Assembly: GCA_019426215.1 (NCBI GenBank)
Contig: CM033396.1
Location: forward strand, 31,105,154 to 31,169,153
DNA from: Buddleja alternifolia
Taxonomy: Eukaryota; Streptophyta; Magnoliopsida; Lamiales; Scrophulariaceae
Reading direction: 5' to 3'
Length of the DNA stretch: 64,000 bases
Below, piece after piece: positions 22,764 through 32,412 of the stretch (position 1 is its first letter; every line of letters starts with the position of its first letter). The position numbers were made by a program, and so were the translations under genes. The notes under the pieces were generated by a model. That model saw only the letters and a list, made by a program, of their open reading frames with translations, had not been told where the DNA came from and ran no database searches.

Positions 22764-22857
22764 AACGCCGCGGCGTTCACTTGTTTGAACGCCGCGGCGT
22801 TGGCTGCTGCTTGTGAACGCCGCGGCGTTGGCTGTTGCTTGTGAACGCCGCGGCGTT
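22764..22857. promoter_or_regulatory. LTR palindrome array (4 x AACGCCGCGGCGTT)
   Basis: Perfect 14-bp palindromes lie at 22764-22777, 22788-22801, 22816-22829 and 22844-22857, with start spacings of 24, 28 and 28 bp. Spacer text is partly repeated (GGCTG.TGCTTGTG twice). The position just upstream of TATA implies a U3 enhancer. The core contains GCGGCG on both strands, the hexamer reported for LOB-domain factors, so a dimeric LBD-type factor is one candidate; this is inference. Confidence 0.8.
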
Positions 22858-23044
22858 GCCATGAAAATTTCCAAAAATTGTTTCATTTTGCCTTCGGTTC
22901 TTGCTCTTTCCTCCGGCTGTTAACCCAATCTGAAAAGTCAAAGCAAACCGGGTTCAAAGCATCATATGTGATCAAATTATTAAAGAAACAATCAAAATTA
23001 AGTTGATAAAAGGGGTAAAACTTGTGTAAAAATAACATATATCA

Positions 23045-23550
23045 AACTTTTTGTTATATAACTAAAGGTTATTCTATAAGAGCCAATCATTTGAGAATTT
23101 AAGTTCTTTTTGCTTTTTATTTCTGCACAGTTTCAGGTATATGCAATGTTTCATGGTTTTCAGTATTGGAATTTTAGGTGGTTGGGGAGGTTAATTTGTT
23201 GAAGAATTAAAGTATCTTTTCCTGCATTTATCCAAAAAAAAAAAAAGTATCTTTTCCTGCCATTTATTTCCAATAAAACTTTATATCATCATTTCAAATT
23301 CTTCGACTACGCAGCTGCCTTATCGCCCCAAATATTTGCATTCATGTTTGAATTCTTGATTCTTGAATTTTTGTAATGTTCAATGTTCGTATGTTGGTAT
23401 TGGAATTCGTAGATATTTTAGTATGGTATAAGGGGTTAGATGAGGAGTATTTGTAGTATTATTTAGAGGAAATATATGTTTTGAATTTCTGTAATTAGAG
23501 GAAATGAAACTTTCCCTAATTCTTGAATTTTATCAATTTTTTTGTGAGCA
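23045..23550. other. No gene seen; short local duplication
   Basis: This is AT-rich sequence outside the Athila LTR. AAAGTATCTTTTCCTGC appears twice (about 23210 and 23247) around an A-run. It ends in a pyrimidine-rich TTTTTTTGTGAGCAG that looks like a splice acceptor before the next segment. Confidence 0.4.
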
Positions 23551-23905
23551 GCTCAAAATAAAATACATGGTATTTGTCTTGGGGAGTTTGAAGAAGATGT
23601 GGTGAAGCAACTAGAGGAAAATTGGGGTCTGGGGACCGTGATTCCTCACTTGACTGGCCAAGAAGTTCATTATATGCAGCAACATCATGCCTCCAGATAG
23701 GAGTTGGATTAAGAATTGTGTTTGTCCCGGTGGATATGGTGTTACAGATGAGTATCGAATGGGGGTTAAAGGATTTATAGAGTTATGCCGTCAATACGCA
23801 AGATATATGGACCGAGGAAAAATTAGATGTCCATGTTGGAATTGTAAGAGTTTAAAATTTATTCCTGTAGATTTGGTTAGTTTTCACCTTATTTCGAGAG
23901 TGTAA
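23551..23905 (+). pseudogene. CACTA transposase-associated domain fragment
   Basis: From 23687 a 72-codon frame shows the N-terminal zinc domain of CACTA (En/Spm) transposases (Transpos_assoc): DRSWIKNCVCPGGYGVTDEY, MGVKGFIELCR, and IRCPCWNCKSLKF with the CPC..C cluster. The rest of the transposase is absent. Just upstream (23551-23697) another frame, preceded by a good splice acceptor, encodes about 47 residues including EFEEDVVKQLEENWGLG. I do not recognise it; it may be a captured host exon or part of the same element. Confidence 0.65.
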
Positions 23906-24099
23906 GAGTTTAAAATTTAAATTTGGATATGCATTGATGTAGTTTATGATGACATTTGGGATATTGTGATCGATATTTTATATTAATGGTATCGTGTTAG
24001 ATTTCTATTTTGGTGATTTCGTTTAATATGCATTATTATTAATTTGTTAATTAGGTACATTTGGAAATAAATGTAATTTAATTTCTCAAGAAAATTATT

Positions 24100-24717
24100 T
24101 AAAATATTAGCAACGAAATTAGCAGTGAATATATTCCTTGCTTAATAATATTATTTTAATATTTCGAAATATATCAGCATCGAATTTTGCAACGTAATAA
24201 TTTCGCTAGTGAATTTTGATGATCAATTACCAAGGACAAACACCGTTGCTAACATTAGCAAGGGAACAAATCTCGTTGCTACTCAGCATCACAATATTGC
24301 CTTGCTGTATTTCGATGCTCCATCAGCATCGCAAAATTCCTCCTTGTTGAGATTAGTGACGAGCGATATAGGATCGTGGTCCCTTGCGTTGCTGAGGTCG
24401 TTGCTGACATAAATCAGCATCGAAAATCACCATTTAGCTTGGAATTTCCCTCCTCGCTATTTGGACATTTTCTTGTATAAGTTCTTGCAATTGAGGAAAT
24501 TAAAGGAGAAAAGCACGTATTCAGTGGAAAACTAAAGAAATAGAGCAGAACGTTCAAACGTGGAGCTACTAAATGTTCGAACGCTGGGAGAAGTAACGCA
24601 CGAACGTGAGATGAGCTTACGCTTAGATGCCAGAAGGTGTAACGTTCGAATGTTGAAGTCGGCAGAACAGTTTTGGAAATTTCCAATTCAATCTCTAACT
24701 ATTTCAAAGAGTAATAT
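24100..24717. repeat. Subterminal-repeat-like region of a decayed CACTA
   Basis: Repeated variants of AGCATCGAA, TTGCAACG, TTGCTAA and CGTTGCTGA in both orientations (about 24110-24430) resemble subterminal transposase-binding repeats of CACTA elements, and they sit next to the transposase domain scrap. 24540-24660 adds several TTCGAACG-type palindromes (ACGTTCAAACGT, GTTCGAACGC, ACGTTCGAATG). No terminus CACTA was found on this side. Confidence 0.4.
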
Positions 24718-24853
24718 ATTTTATTTCATCATAAAAGTACGTATGAGTTGGTTTATTGGAACAGAATATATAGTCAATCCCCACTAGATTAATCATTATA
24801 AGTCATACGCCGTCCAGTCCATAATACGGAAAATGCGGATGTTTCAGATGGTA
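24718..24853. repeat. Segmental duplication block a, copy 1
   Basis: It matches 32283-32412 over about 130 bp: TTTATTTCATCATAAAAGTA, TGAGTTGGTTTATTGGAA, GTCAATCCCCACT, CCATAATAC and ATGTTTCA.ATGG. A small indel and scattered substitutions separate them. It belongs to a duplicated set with block b and the GDSL genes. Confidence 0.8.
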
Positions 24854-25236
24854 TTTCATCTTGCATTTCATGATCTCTCATATGCAACCAAAGAATATAA
24901 TATGTTTTTTCTAATGTAAAAGTACAAGTTGCTCAAAAATTGTCCTGAATTAAATTAACAAAATTATGGATTTAAAACTTTATTAAATTGATTTGTCAAA
25001 ATAACTAAGCTAAACGTCACTTTATTTAAATCCCAATAAATAATTTATATGCAAATAAATAAACATATAGCGCCAATAGATTAGGTTTCATTAAAATAAA
25101 CACAGTTAATTAATATATTTAAATTCTTTATAATTAGTATATTTAAAATTTTAATGCTCTCCTTAAATATTATATTTTAATTTTGCCTAGTGAACACTCA
25201 ATTTTACCTTACATATATATGTATAAGTATTTCCTA
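24854..25236. other. No gene seen
   Basis: AT-rich intergenic sequence between duplication block a and a CACTA terminus. It includes the AATTAGTATATTTAAAATT text also seen near 31300 and 45003. Confidence 0.4.
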
Positions 25237-25440
25237 CACTACTACAAAAATACACTATTACAGCGCACCTGTTACAGCGGTTTTTAGAAAACCGCTGAAC
25301 GGAGGGGTCTATTACAGCGGTTTTTTGGTGAACAGCTGAAATAGGTTGGTGCATGGGAACTATTACAGCGGTTTTTTAAAAAACTGCCGTAACCGGTCCG
25401 GACCGGTTATGGCGGTTTTCCGAAAAACCGCTATTAAAAA
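25237..25440. mobile_element. CACTA element terminus (left end)
   Basis: It begins CACTACTACAAAAATACAC after CTA. It then carries alternating subterminal repeats: TTACAGCGGTTTTT, AAAACCGCTG, TTACAGCGGTTTTTTGG and GGTTATGGCGGTTTTCCG. The same motif class (ACAGCGGTTTT) marks the CACTA end at 61063, so the two belong to related families. No opposite terminus or transposase follows. Confidence 0.8.
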
Positions 25441-25860
25441 AAAAAAGTCAAAAGCAAAATTCCCCCCCATTTTCCCCCCCACTCGACCGATCCCCTCTCT
25501 CTCTCTCTCAACTCTCTCTCTCACTCAACTCTCCCCGCCCCCCACCACCACCACCGCTTCCACCTTCGCCGGCGCCGGCCCACCACCATTATTCTCTCTC
25601 TCTCTCTACTACTCTATATCTCTAGCTAGCTATATAAATATATATATACACACACCACATATATCGGCCCCACCACCACCACACCCACCATATACCGCCA
25701 CCGCCACCACCACCACCATATTCTGCCGCCGCCGCCGCCCGAGCGCCGCTCCTCTCTATCTTGACTCTCTCTCACCCTATAGGTATATACTTATATATAT
25801 ATATATATATATGTTTATATATGTTGTGTATATTTTATATATGTTATGAAATTAGGGTTT
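25441..25860 (+). other. Leader-like CT-rich region behind the CACTA terminus
   Basis: CT microsatellite (25492-25525), CACCAC/GCC-rich stretches and a TA run (about 25790-25811). The 167-codon open frame at 25346-25849 is Pro/Ser-rich, comes from these simple repeats and reads through the element terminus, so I do not call it a gene. It probably represents the 5' leader of a lost CACTA gene. Confidence 0.4.
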
Positions 25861-26711
25861 TATATGTTAATATTTTGATTGTTGTTATACATATGTTATG
25901 TTAATTGGGGTTTTGTGAATTATATAATGTGGGTTATAAGTTAATATCTTGATTGTTGTTATATATATGTTATGTTAATTGGGTTTTGTGAATTAGATAA
26001 TGTGGATTTTTGTTATGTTATGTTATGTTATAGTTGATTATGTTATAATGTGGATTGTTGTTATATATGTTATAGTTGATTATATTAATTGGTTTTGTGA
26101 ATTATATAATGTGGGTATTTGTTATAAATAAGTTATGTTAATTGGGGTTTCTTGATTGTTGGATTTTTGATTTATGCTATGATATGTTGGTATTATGATT
26201 AGATTTTTGTTGTATTTTTTTGGTTGACATTGTTTAATGCATTCATGGTTTTGTGAAGTTTGATTGGTTTTGTGAACGAATTGATGGATTGGTTTTGTCG
26301 GGTTGCAAGTTTGGGGGAAGATTAAGTCGAGAACTTGGTAGAAATTTGTGTGTATTGTATTAAATTTAAAAATATATTATTGATTTGTATTTTATACACA
26401 TATTGTATTAAATTTATATAAAGTGAAATACAAGAATATAATATTATTTTAAAATAAAAGATTTGATTTGCTTAGTGGCAAGTTGCTCAACATCTTGTTA
26501 CCTAATTGACACATTGAATTCTTAGGCTGTGATGACTGATGAGTGATCACAAATAAGGCTAGTAAAGCGAAAATGGAAAGTTCAAATGTTTTAGTTAACA
26601 ACTTGACCGTATTCTTTTAGTTATGGCTATTTTTGAGTTTGGCTTTTACCGTGTAATACTTTCTTCACTTTAAATTGTAGTATATTATGTTTAGTTATTT
26701 AACTATACACA
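25861..26711. repeat. Diffuse TTATATATGTTATGTTAATTGGGTTTTG repeats
   Basis: No gene. 25850-26160 contains degenerate direct repeats (TGTTATGTTAATTGGG, GAATTATATAATGTGGG, several times each), giving a low-complexity intron-like tract. The remainder is unremarkable AT-rich sequence. Confidence 0.5.
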
Positions 26712-26930
26712 CACTACTACAAAATATAATGTTAGTGGCAAAAATTAAAGTTACAATATCTAAATTGTCACTAAATATACATAATGGAGATAATAATTTT
26801 TTATTGTCACAAATAATGACTTTAATGACAAAAGTATTTTTTAAGTTGTCACTATTGACAATTAGTGATATATGTATAGTGACAACATATATAAATCTAG
26901 TACAAAAAATTTCTTGTCACCGATTATTAA
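26712..26930. mobile_element. Second CACTA-like terminus
   Basis: It begins CACTACTACAAAATATAATG and has subterminal repeats of a different type (TTGTCACTA, ATTGTCACAAATAATGAC, AAGTTGTCACTATTGAC, TAGTGACAAC) in both orientations. The motif differs from the CAGCGG family, so this is a different CACTA family. It is truncated by duplication block b at 26936. Confidence 0.65.
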
Positions 26931-26935
26931 AGATC

Positions 26936-27195
26936 AATGTTTTAGCATGGGTCGCTTTATTTGGTTGTGAACCCGTAATTTACTATATGATTTAGGCTTT
27001 ACAAGAATTTTTAATAGATTATTGTTCATACACCAAATATTTCTACAATTAAAAATAATTTCTAAAACATATTTCATCATTCAAGTGGAGTACAATTAGC
27101 TCTTATTTGGATATAAAAATGGTGATTGAGATAATTAAATGTAAAAAATTATCAATCACAAGAATTTTATATGAAATACAGCTAGAAATTCAAAA
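26936..27195. repeat. Segmental duplication block b, copy 1
   Basis: It is nearly identical to 33963-34217 (TTTTAGCATGGGTCGCTTTA, GATTTAGGCTTTACAAG, TCATTCAAGTGGAGTAC). Only a few substitutions are seen in about 255 bp, so the duplication is recent relative to the MITEs around it. Confidence 0.9.
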
Positions 27196-27479
27196 AGAAA
27201 AAAAAAGTAACTTAATATTGAAAACGAAAAATACGATGGTTACAAGAATATGAGTAACGGATTAATTGCGAAATTTAAGTATCATTATAAATTATATATA
27301 AAAGATTAATTGTGATATTACAGTAATTGAGAAAATTAAGTATCATTATAAATTCATATAAAAGATTATTTTGCAATACTTACATTGTACAAGCACATAA
27401 TGACAAGTTTTTGGAAAGCATGTCTAGACAATTTTTTTAGTGAATTTTTAATAATTCATTATCTATTGACATTTTTTCC

Positions 27480-28564
27480 TTCCTTGACATGAAGATAAAC
27501 GTATCTTGTTGTGTGTTAGTATTTGGCTTTTCGGTTTTCTTTTGTACTCCCCGTCTAGGTTTAGGAGGAACAATATTCCAAGGACCATATCCCGTCGGAG
27601 TAGTGGATTTCTTCATGTCCTTTTCCGTTTATGTTTCTCCATTCTTCGCCGTCTCTTTACTCGTGTCACGATCATGAATTCCACATGTCTCTTTTCGGTG
27701 TCCATATTTCCCACAATTGAAGCAAAACGTGCTAATACCCTCGTATTCCACCACTCGAACCCTCTTGTTAACTTTGATACACGGAATAAGCGGTTTGTTC
27801 AAGTCTAGTTCCACGCAAACCCTTGCGTATCGACCCCTTATCGATTGTTCAGTATGTTTGTCGATGCCCATGACTTTACCAATGAGACTTGCTTTTCCAT
27901 TGAAAAGGTTAATAGGAAGATCTGGGAAACGAATCCAAGCTAATGTAGATGTAATTGTTGTGTTTTTTGGTTCAAAGGTAAACTCCCATTTACGTACAGT
28001 TAGGTAATGCCCTAGAATCATCCATGGTCCTTCCTTTAAGACTTTCTCATATTCCTCCTTAGCCCTGAATCGAACAAGGTAAAATTCGTTTCCAATATCC
28101 ACCGGGTTCAGTTCATATGAGAGTTGCCACAAGGCCTTGATGCGTTGTCGTAGCACTTGATAACCAACTTTGCGTCCAAGTACTTTGTTGTTCAATGCAC
28201 GTCGGTATGGATTGGCCATGGTGCAAATATCTTCATCCGGAATCACCAGTTCCGGAATGTTATCCTCGATATTATCTCCCATCTCCTTCGAATCGCAGTA
28301 AGAGTCTAGGTTGTCAGATTCTCCTTCTTCGGTATAGTATACCGGATCAACGGGCTTAAGGTTTAACACTTCTTTCAGGTTCGGAGCTTTCCAGACATTC
28401 TCGGATGTGGTTGCTTCGTCGAACTTTTCATGCAGAGATTTCAGTTCCGTTGGCATATGGGTTTCGAGATTATCCGATCCCACATAATTTCGCTTGAGCT
28501 TTTACGTGTTTTTGTTTGGTGTGACTACCATCGGGGCTGGTTGGCTGGTATCCAGCCCCTCCAT
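27480..28564 (-). pseudogene. L1-type LINE ORF1
   Basis: The minus-strand frame from ATG at 28562-28564 is interrupted by TAA at codon 21, then runs openly to 27629. The ORF1 RNA-binding domain (DUF4283, about 27800-28190) includes LWQLSYELNPVDIGNEFYLV, EGPWMILGHYLTVRKW and WIRFPDLPINLF. A CCHC zinc knuckle CFNCGKYGHRKETC lies at about 27695-27735. After a stop at 27629 the frame continues into GYGPWNIVPPKPRRG to about 27490. ORF1 protein would coat LINE RNA. No ORF2 (endonuclease/RT) follows, which is unusual since LINEs usually lose 5' ends. Stops make this a pseudogene. Confidence 0.85.
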
Positions 28565-29058
28565 GTTCACGACGGTTACCTCACAAAGGAGATCTCACTT
28601 TATGTATATATGTATATGCATATATATATATATATGTATAATAATTAGGTAAAATCGCATTTTATGTCCCCATAGCTTTGCTTAGCTTTGGTAAGTAATA
28701 GAATATAATAAAAAATATTACAAATAAGAAATTAATTACAGTAAGAGTCTAGGTTGTCAGATTCTCCTTCTCCGGTATAGTATACCGGATCAACTGGCTT
28801 ATTAGTTTAACACTTCTTTCAGGTTTGGAGCTTTCCAGACATTCTCGGATGTGGCTGCTTCATCGAACTTTTCATGCAGAGATTTCGGTTCCGTTGACAT
28901 ATGTGTTTCGAGATTATCCAATCCCACATAATTTTGCTTGAGCTTTTACGTGCTTTTGTTTGGTGTGACTACCATCGGGGCTGGTTGGCCGGTATCCAGC
29001 CCCTCCATGTTCACGGTGGTGATCTCACGGCGGAGATCTCACTTTATGTATATATGTG

Positions 29059-29089
<31 letters not shown>

Positions 29090-29193
29090 GTATAATAATT
29101 GGGTAAAATTGCATTTTACGTCCCCATAACTTTGCTTAGCTTTGGTAAGCAATATAATATAATAAAAAATATTACTAATAAGAAATTAATTCT
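28296..29193 (-). repeat. Tandem duplication of the LINE 5' end (444-bp period)
   Basis: 28296-28738 and 28739-29193 are direct copies with small differences. Each unit holds the ORF1 ATG (28564 and 29008), the TAA at codon 21 (28504 and 28948), about 60 further codons and a 5' leader with a TA/TG microsatellite and CCCCATA.CTTTGCTTAGC. The upstream copy also has a 2-3 base change (CTTATTAGTTTAACAC) that breaks its frame. Confidence 0.9.
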
Positions 29194-29352
29194 GAAATAT
29201 TTTCTGATCTACAAGAATGCAATCATCTTATTGAAAGAATAAATGAATAGAACAAAAGAATGCTATCATCTTATTACAAAAAGAATACAATTAAGACTTA
29301 GTGTCAATAACTTAATTCATTATTTGCTATCGGTCACTATCTTACTATTTCT

Positions 29353-30943
29353 TCACGCGGAAGCACTTAGGTTTGATGTTGTGCTATTAACTGATCTTGT
29401 GCACCCGAGCGTCCTTAGAGCAGGCTCAATCAGAATAGTCTCCATACGAGAGTAAGCATGATGTGTAAAGTGTATTCCGTCCCAAAAGATGTACTGATTT
29501 GTATAACGGCAAACCGGCACTTGTGGGCTTCCACAGAATTTCTTGCCATCGTAATTGTATTTTCCTCCGGTTCCACAACAAGCTAGCAATGCTAGTTCCC
29601 CATTAGGGCCTGTTACAATTTACAAGCACAAGAATTAACATAACTCCTCCAAGATAATATAACAAAATAAATAAGAATAAAACACTTACCATAGGATGCA
29701 TCACGGATGACTTCATATGCACCATCATATATTGGTCCATAATTTATAATGATATTAGGGAATTCGAGATTCAGATTTCTGATGGCTTGCTGCAGATAAT
29801 CATTCTTCGAAACGACAAGATCATTCACAGACTTCAAGCATCCTAGTTCATCGTAATCGGTGGAGTTATTGCTCGATCGGCAATGCAGATAAAATATATG
29901 GAAAACATCCAAGGGGAGCATTTCCTGGAATTATCAAACGTGTGGCGCCCATCCGAATCAATTCCTGCGTTATTGAATATAATTAGCAATTATTGAATCC
30001 TTTGAATAGCATATTAATATATGATGTAAAGAGTAAAAATGAAAAAAAAATAAACGTATCATTAGGCATAGGTATTTACTCTTGCAACTCTGATTTGAGC
30101 CCGTGTTATTAAGGGCACATAAGTTTGTACTTCTTCAATCGATTTGCCTTGGGTAAGTGCATAGCCGATGTCATTGCCCTCAATGTCGCCCAAAAATAAA
30201 AAAGAGTTTTCCATTCTATTGGCTCGTTCTGAATTAAATGAAATCAAATATCAAAAACTACACATTCACAATAATTTATATTTAAAAAGACGGAGGTCTA
30301 TAGGTGTTGATTAAATAAATGCACTTAATTGTTGTTATCGTAATTCGTAACAAACCTTTTGGCGATGAAAAGGTGGAATTAAAATAATTTTTAAACCATC
30401 TTAGTTGAGCATTAAGGGGAACAGCAGCATAAGATGGAATCTTAATGCCCCTCGATTTGAAGAAGTTAATATCAAGCACTGGGCTTCTGGCCACTGAAAA
30501 GATAACTCCATCATAGTTCTCAGAAGCATTCATTGACAAATAAGGTGCAAGATGCGGCAGGCCGAAATCAGTAGCTGCAAATCATAGATACACAGATACA
30601 TGTAAAAAAATTGAATGTTGTACATACAAATTATTATTCGTATTGCAGTTCTGAAATGCTGAAGCGTTACGTAGTCTCATATATATATATATATACCTGC
30701 AAAGTCGAAGTCATTAAGGCCATCAGACCAACGGCCAGTGGGCCAACCGGGCGAAGATCTACCATAAGGCAAACGTGCGGCTGGATTTGGAGTCCGGGAA
30801 GGGACATGAATTGAGTTACCAACATCTGTGAACCCATCTCCAAAGTGGTATAAGTAGTGAAATGGGCAATTGACGTGTTGGGGTGAAGCAGCAACTGCAC
30901 CAACTAGAAGTAACAGATAAAAGCATATGATGTTTTGGCCCAT
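29353..30943 (-). pseudogene. GDSL esterase/lipase-like gene, copy 1 (frameshifted)
   Basis: Five exons with GT-AG borders: 30697-30943, 30356-30574, 30080-30228, 29690-29964, 29353-29609. An N-terminal signal peptide (FYLLLLVGAVAAS) implies secretion. Block I reads FGDGFTDVGNS, where active GDSL enzymes have FGDS. Block III GxND is present as IEGNDIGYAL, and block V as FWDGIHFTHHAY with Asp and His. Exon 4 carries a 4-base excess relative to the paralog near 29871-29880, which shifts the frame after GNAPLGCFPYIL. The upstream initiator seen in copy 2 is ACG here. It is therefore probably a pseudogene; the paralog at 42941 is open throughout. Confidence 0.85.
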
Positions 30944-31002
30944 CGTGCTTGTTAATTTCGTTGCTTAATTACAACTATATATGATATTAATTGGGTTAAA
31001 AC

Positions 31003-31028
31003 TTGAGAGAGAGAGAGAGAGAGAGAGA
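31003..31028. repeat. (GA)n in the GDSL copy 1 leader
   Basis: A GA run just upstream of the start codon (CT on the transcribed strand). The paralog has a similar run at about 44602-44620, so this leader feature predates the duplication. Confidence 0.85.
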
Positions 31029-31059
31029 CAGAAAGAGAATACAGCTCCTATGAAAGAAT

Positions 31060-31290
31060 GGTAATTAATTCAGAAGATTGCAATGGTGGAGTAGGAAGCT
31101 CCAGGAGCTGGTTTATAAAGGTGTTGCAAGGGATGGTATGTCCCGCGCCCAATCGCAACATTTCAGCGTGGACCTTATCTAAGCATCATTCCTTTGAACG
31201 AAGTATTCAAAGGCTGCTTTGGCCTACTCGTTTCAATTATAAAAAGTCTTCTCTCTACCATGTGTTTAGAATGGACCTAGCTAATATATT
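31060..31290 (-). promoter_or_regulatory. Conserved upstream block of GDSL copy 1
   Basis: It matches 44637-44850 (GATTGCAA.GTGATGGAGTAGGAAGCTC-like text, GGAGCTGGTTTATAAAG, AGCGTGGACCTTATCTA, ATTCAAAGGCTGCTTTGGCC). On the minus strand TTTATAAACC could serve as the TATA element. Retention in both paralogs indicates that the promoter was duplicated with the gene. Confidence 0.6.
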
Positions 31291-31310
31291 CTACTGTTAA
31301 TTAGTATATT

Positions 31311-32278
31311 TAAAATTAATGTTTAACAAAAAGTCAAGGAGGTCTTGTAAGTAGTAGTCAAAACTAAGGTTCTGAAGTAACAATTTCAAAGAGTAATACC
31401 ATTTAGGGAAAATTACTAAAATCCCCTAAAATAAAAGTTTATACCCGAAAAATCTATGAAAATATTTTTCTACCTCAAAAACTCATTCCACCAACTTTTC
31501 ACTCAAAAAATACCAAAAGTTAAGATTAAAACTTTTTTGGACCAAATTACCCTTATTGCCTTAAGTTAGAATTGGTCAATCGATTTTTTTTCCAAAACCT
31601 TTTCGTTCTGGAATCCTTTAGAGTGATAAATTGATTAAAGACGAATTTTATGATTAATATTAACTATTTTATGTATTTTTATATAATTTATTTTGTAATT
31701 TAACATGATAATTATCTAAAATTACATTTTTTTAATTTTTTAAAAGATTATAAAAATCTGAAAAATTAAAATTAAAATCATAATTAATATTAAATATTAA
31801 TATGAAAGTTCTAAAATAATAAATTTCTCTACCAAAGGAATAATTTATTAACTCTTCATTTAGAAGGCTAAGGGCAATAAAGTCCATAATTTTATTAACC
31901 CTAAATGTTGGGTCTTTTTGAATGAAAAGTTGATGGAATGGATGTTTTGGATAAATAAATATTTTCATGGATTTTTTGGATATAAAAATTGATTTAAAAT
32001 TAATGTTTAACAAAAAGTCAAGGAGGTCTTGTAAGCAGTAGTCAAAACTAAGGTTCTGATGCAACCATTTCAAAGAGTAATACCATTTAGGGAAAATTAC
32101 TAAAAATCCCCTAAAATAAAAGTTTATATCCGAAAAATCTGTGAAAATATTTTTCAATGAAAAGTTGGGTCTTTTTGAATGAAAAGTTGATGGAATGAGT
32201 TTTTTGGATAAAGAAATATTTTCATGGGTTTTTTTGAATATAAAAGTTTATTTTAAGGGGTTTTTTGTAATTTTCCCT
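31311..32278. mobile_element. TIR element with partial internal duplication
   Basis: The ends AGGGAAAATTACTAAAATCC (about 31409) and GTAATTTTCCCT (to 32278) are inverted, with arms of over 100 bp (CCTAAAATAAAAGTTTATA against TATAAAAGTTTATTTTAAGG). The left flank plus the left arm (31311-31470) recurs directly at 31993-32150, including AAGTCAAGGAGGTCTTGTAAG. The middle contains a long minus-strand open frame (31732-32157) of low complexity that I do not call a gene. Confidence 0.65.
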
Positions 32279-32282
32279 ATAA

Positions 32283-32412
32283 TTTATTTCATCATAAAAG
32301 TACGTATGAGTTGGTTTATTGGAATAGAATGGTCAATCCCCACTTGATTAAGCATTATAAATCAAATACCGTCCGGTCCATAATACCTAAAATGCAGATG
32401 TTTCAAATGGGG
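32283..32412. repeat. Segmental duplication block a, copy 2
   Basis: Partner of 24718-24853; it lies directly after the TIR element at 31311-32278. Confidence 0.8.

Larger units (their letters stand above)
12994..23044 (-). mobile_element. Athila-type Ty3/gypsy retrotransposon
   Basis: On the minus strand the order is 5' LTR (23044-21796), primer-binding site for tRNA-Asp, gag-protease, reverse transcriptase, RNase H, integrase, a long leader and an env-position ORF. A GAGGACACTGTTTCATTTC.. TTTGGGGGTGGG purine block (about 13547-13580) follows, as is common near the 3' end of this lineage. The tRNA-Asp primer and the extra 3' ORF point to the Athila clade. Several frameshifts show it is defective. 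The 3' LTR is not visible because the N gap begins at 12993. The element is over 10 kb, which fits the clade. Confidence 0.9.
21796..23044 (-). repeat. 5' LTR of the Athila element
   Basis: It spans from TGACACGAC (plus-strand left end) to CATATATCA (right end), giving TGA...TCA termini and about 1,249 bp. On the minus strand the order is U3 with four palindromes (22857-22764), TATA box (22744-22737), a C/T-rich start region, and R-U5 down to the primer-binding site. The outer boundary is my choice from the terminal TG/CA; no partner LTR is visible to confirm it. Confidence 0.75.

Noticed and set aside
25346..25849. 167-codon Pro/Ser-rich protein gene
   Set aside because: It is built from CT, CACCAC and GCC simple repeats and starts inside CACTA subterminal repeats.
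29353..30943. Calling GDSL copy 1 functional
   Set aside because: Exon 4 cannot stay in frame with exon 5 because of the 4-base excess near 29875.
31732..32157. 141-codon Phe/Tyr/Asn-rich protein
   Set aside because: It is a translation of AT-rich inverted-repeat sequence in a TIR element, with no domain and a composition expected by chance.
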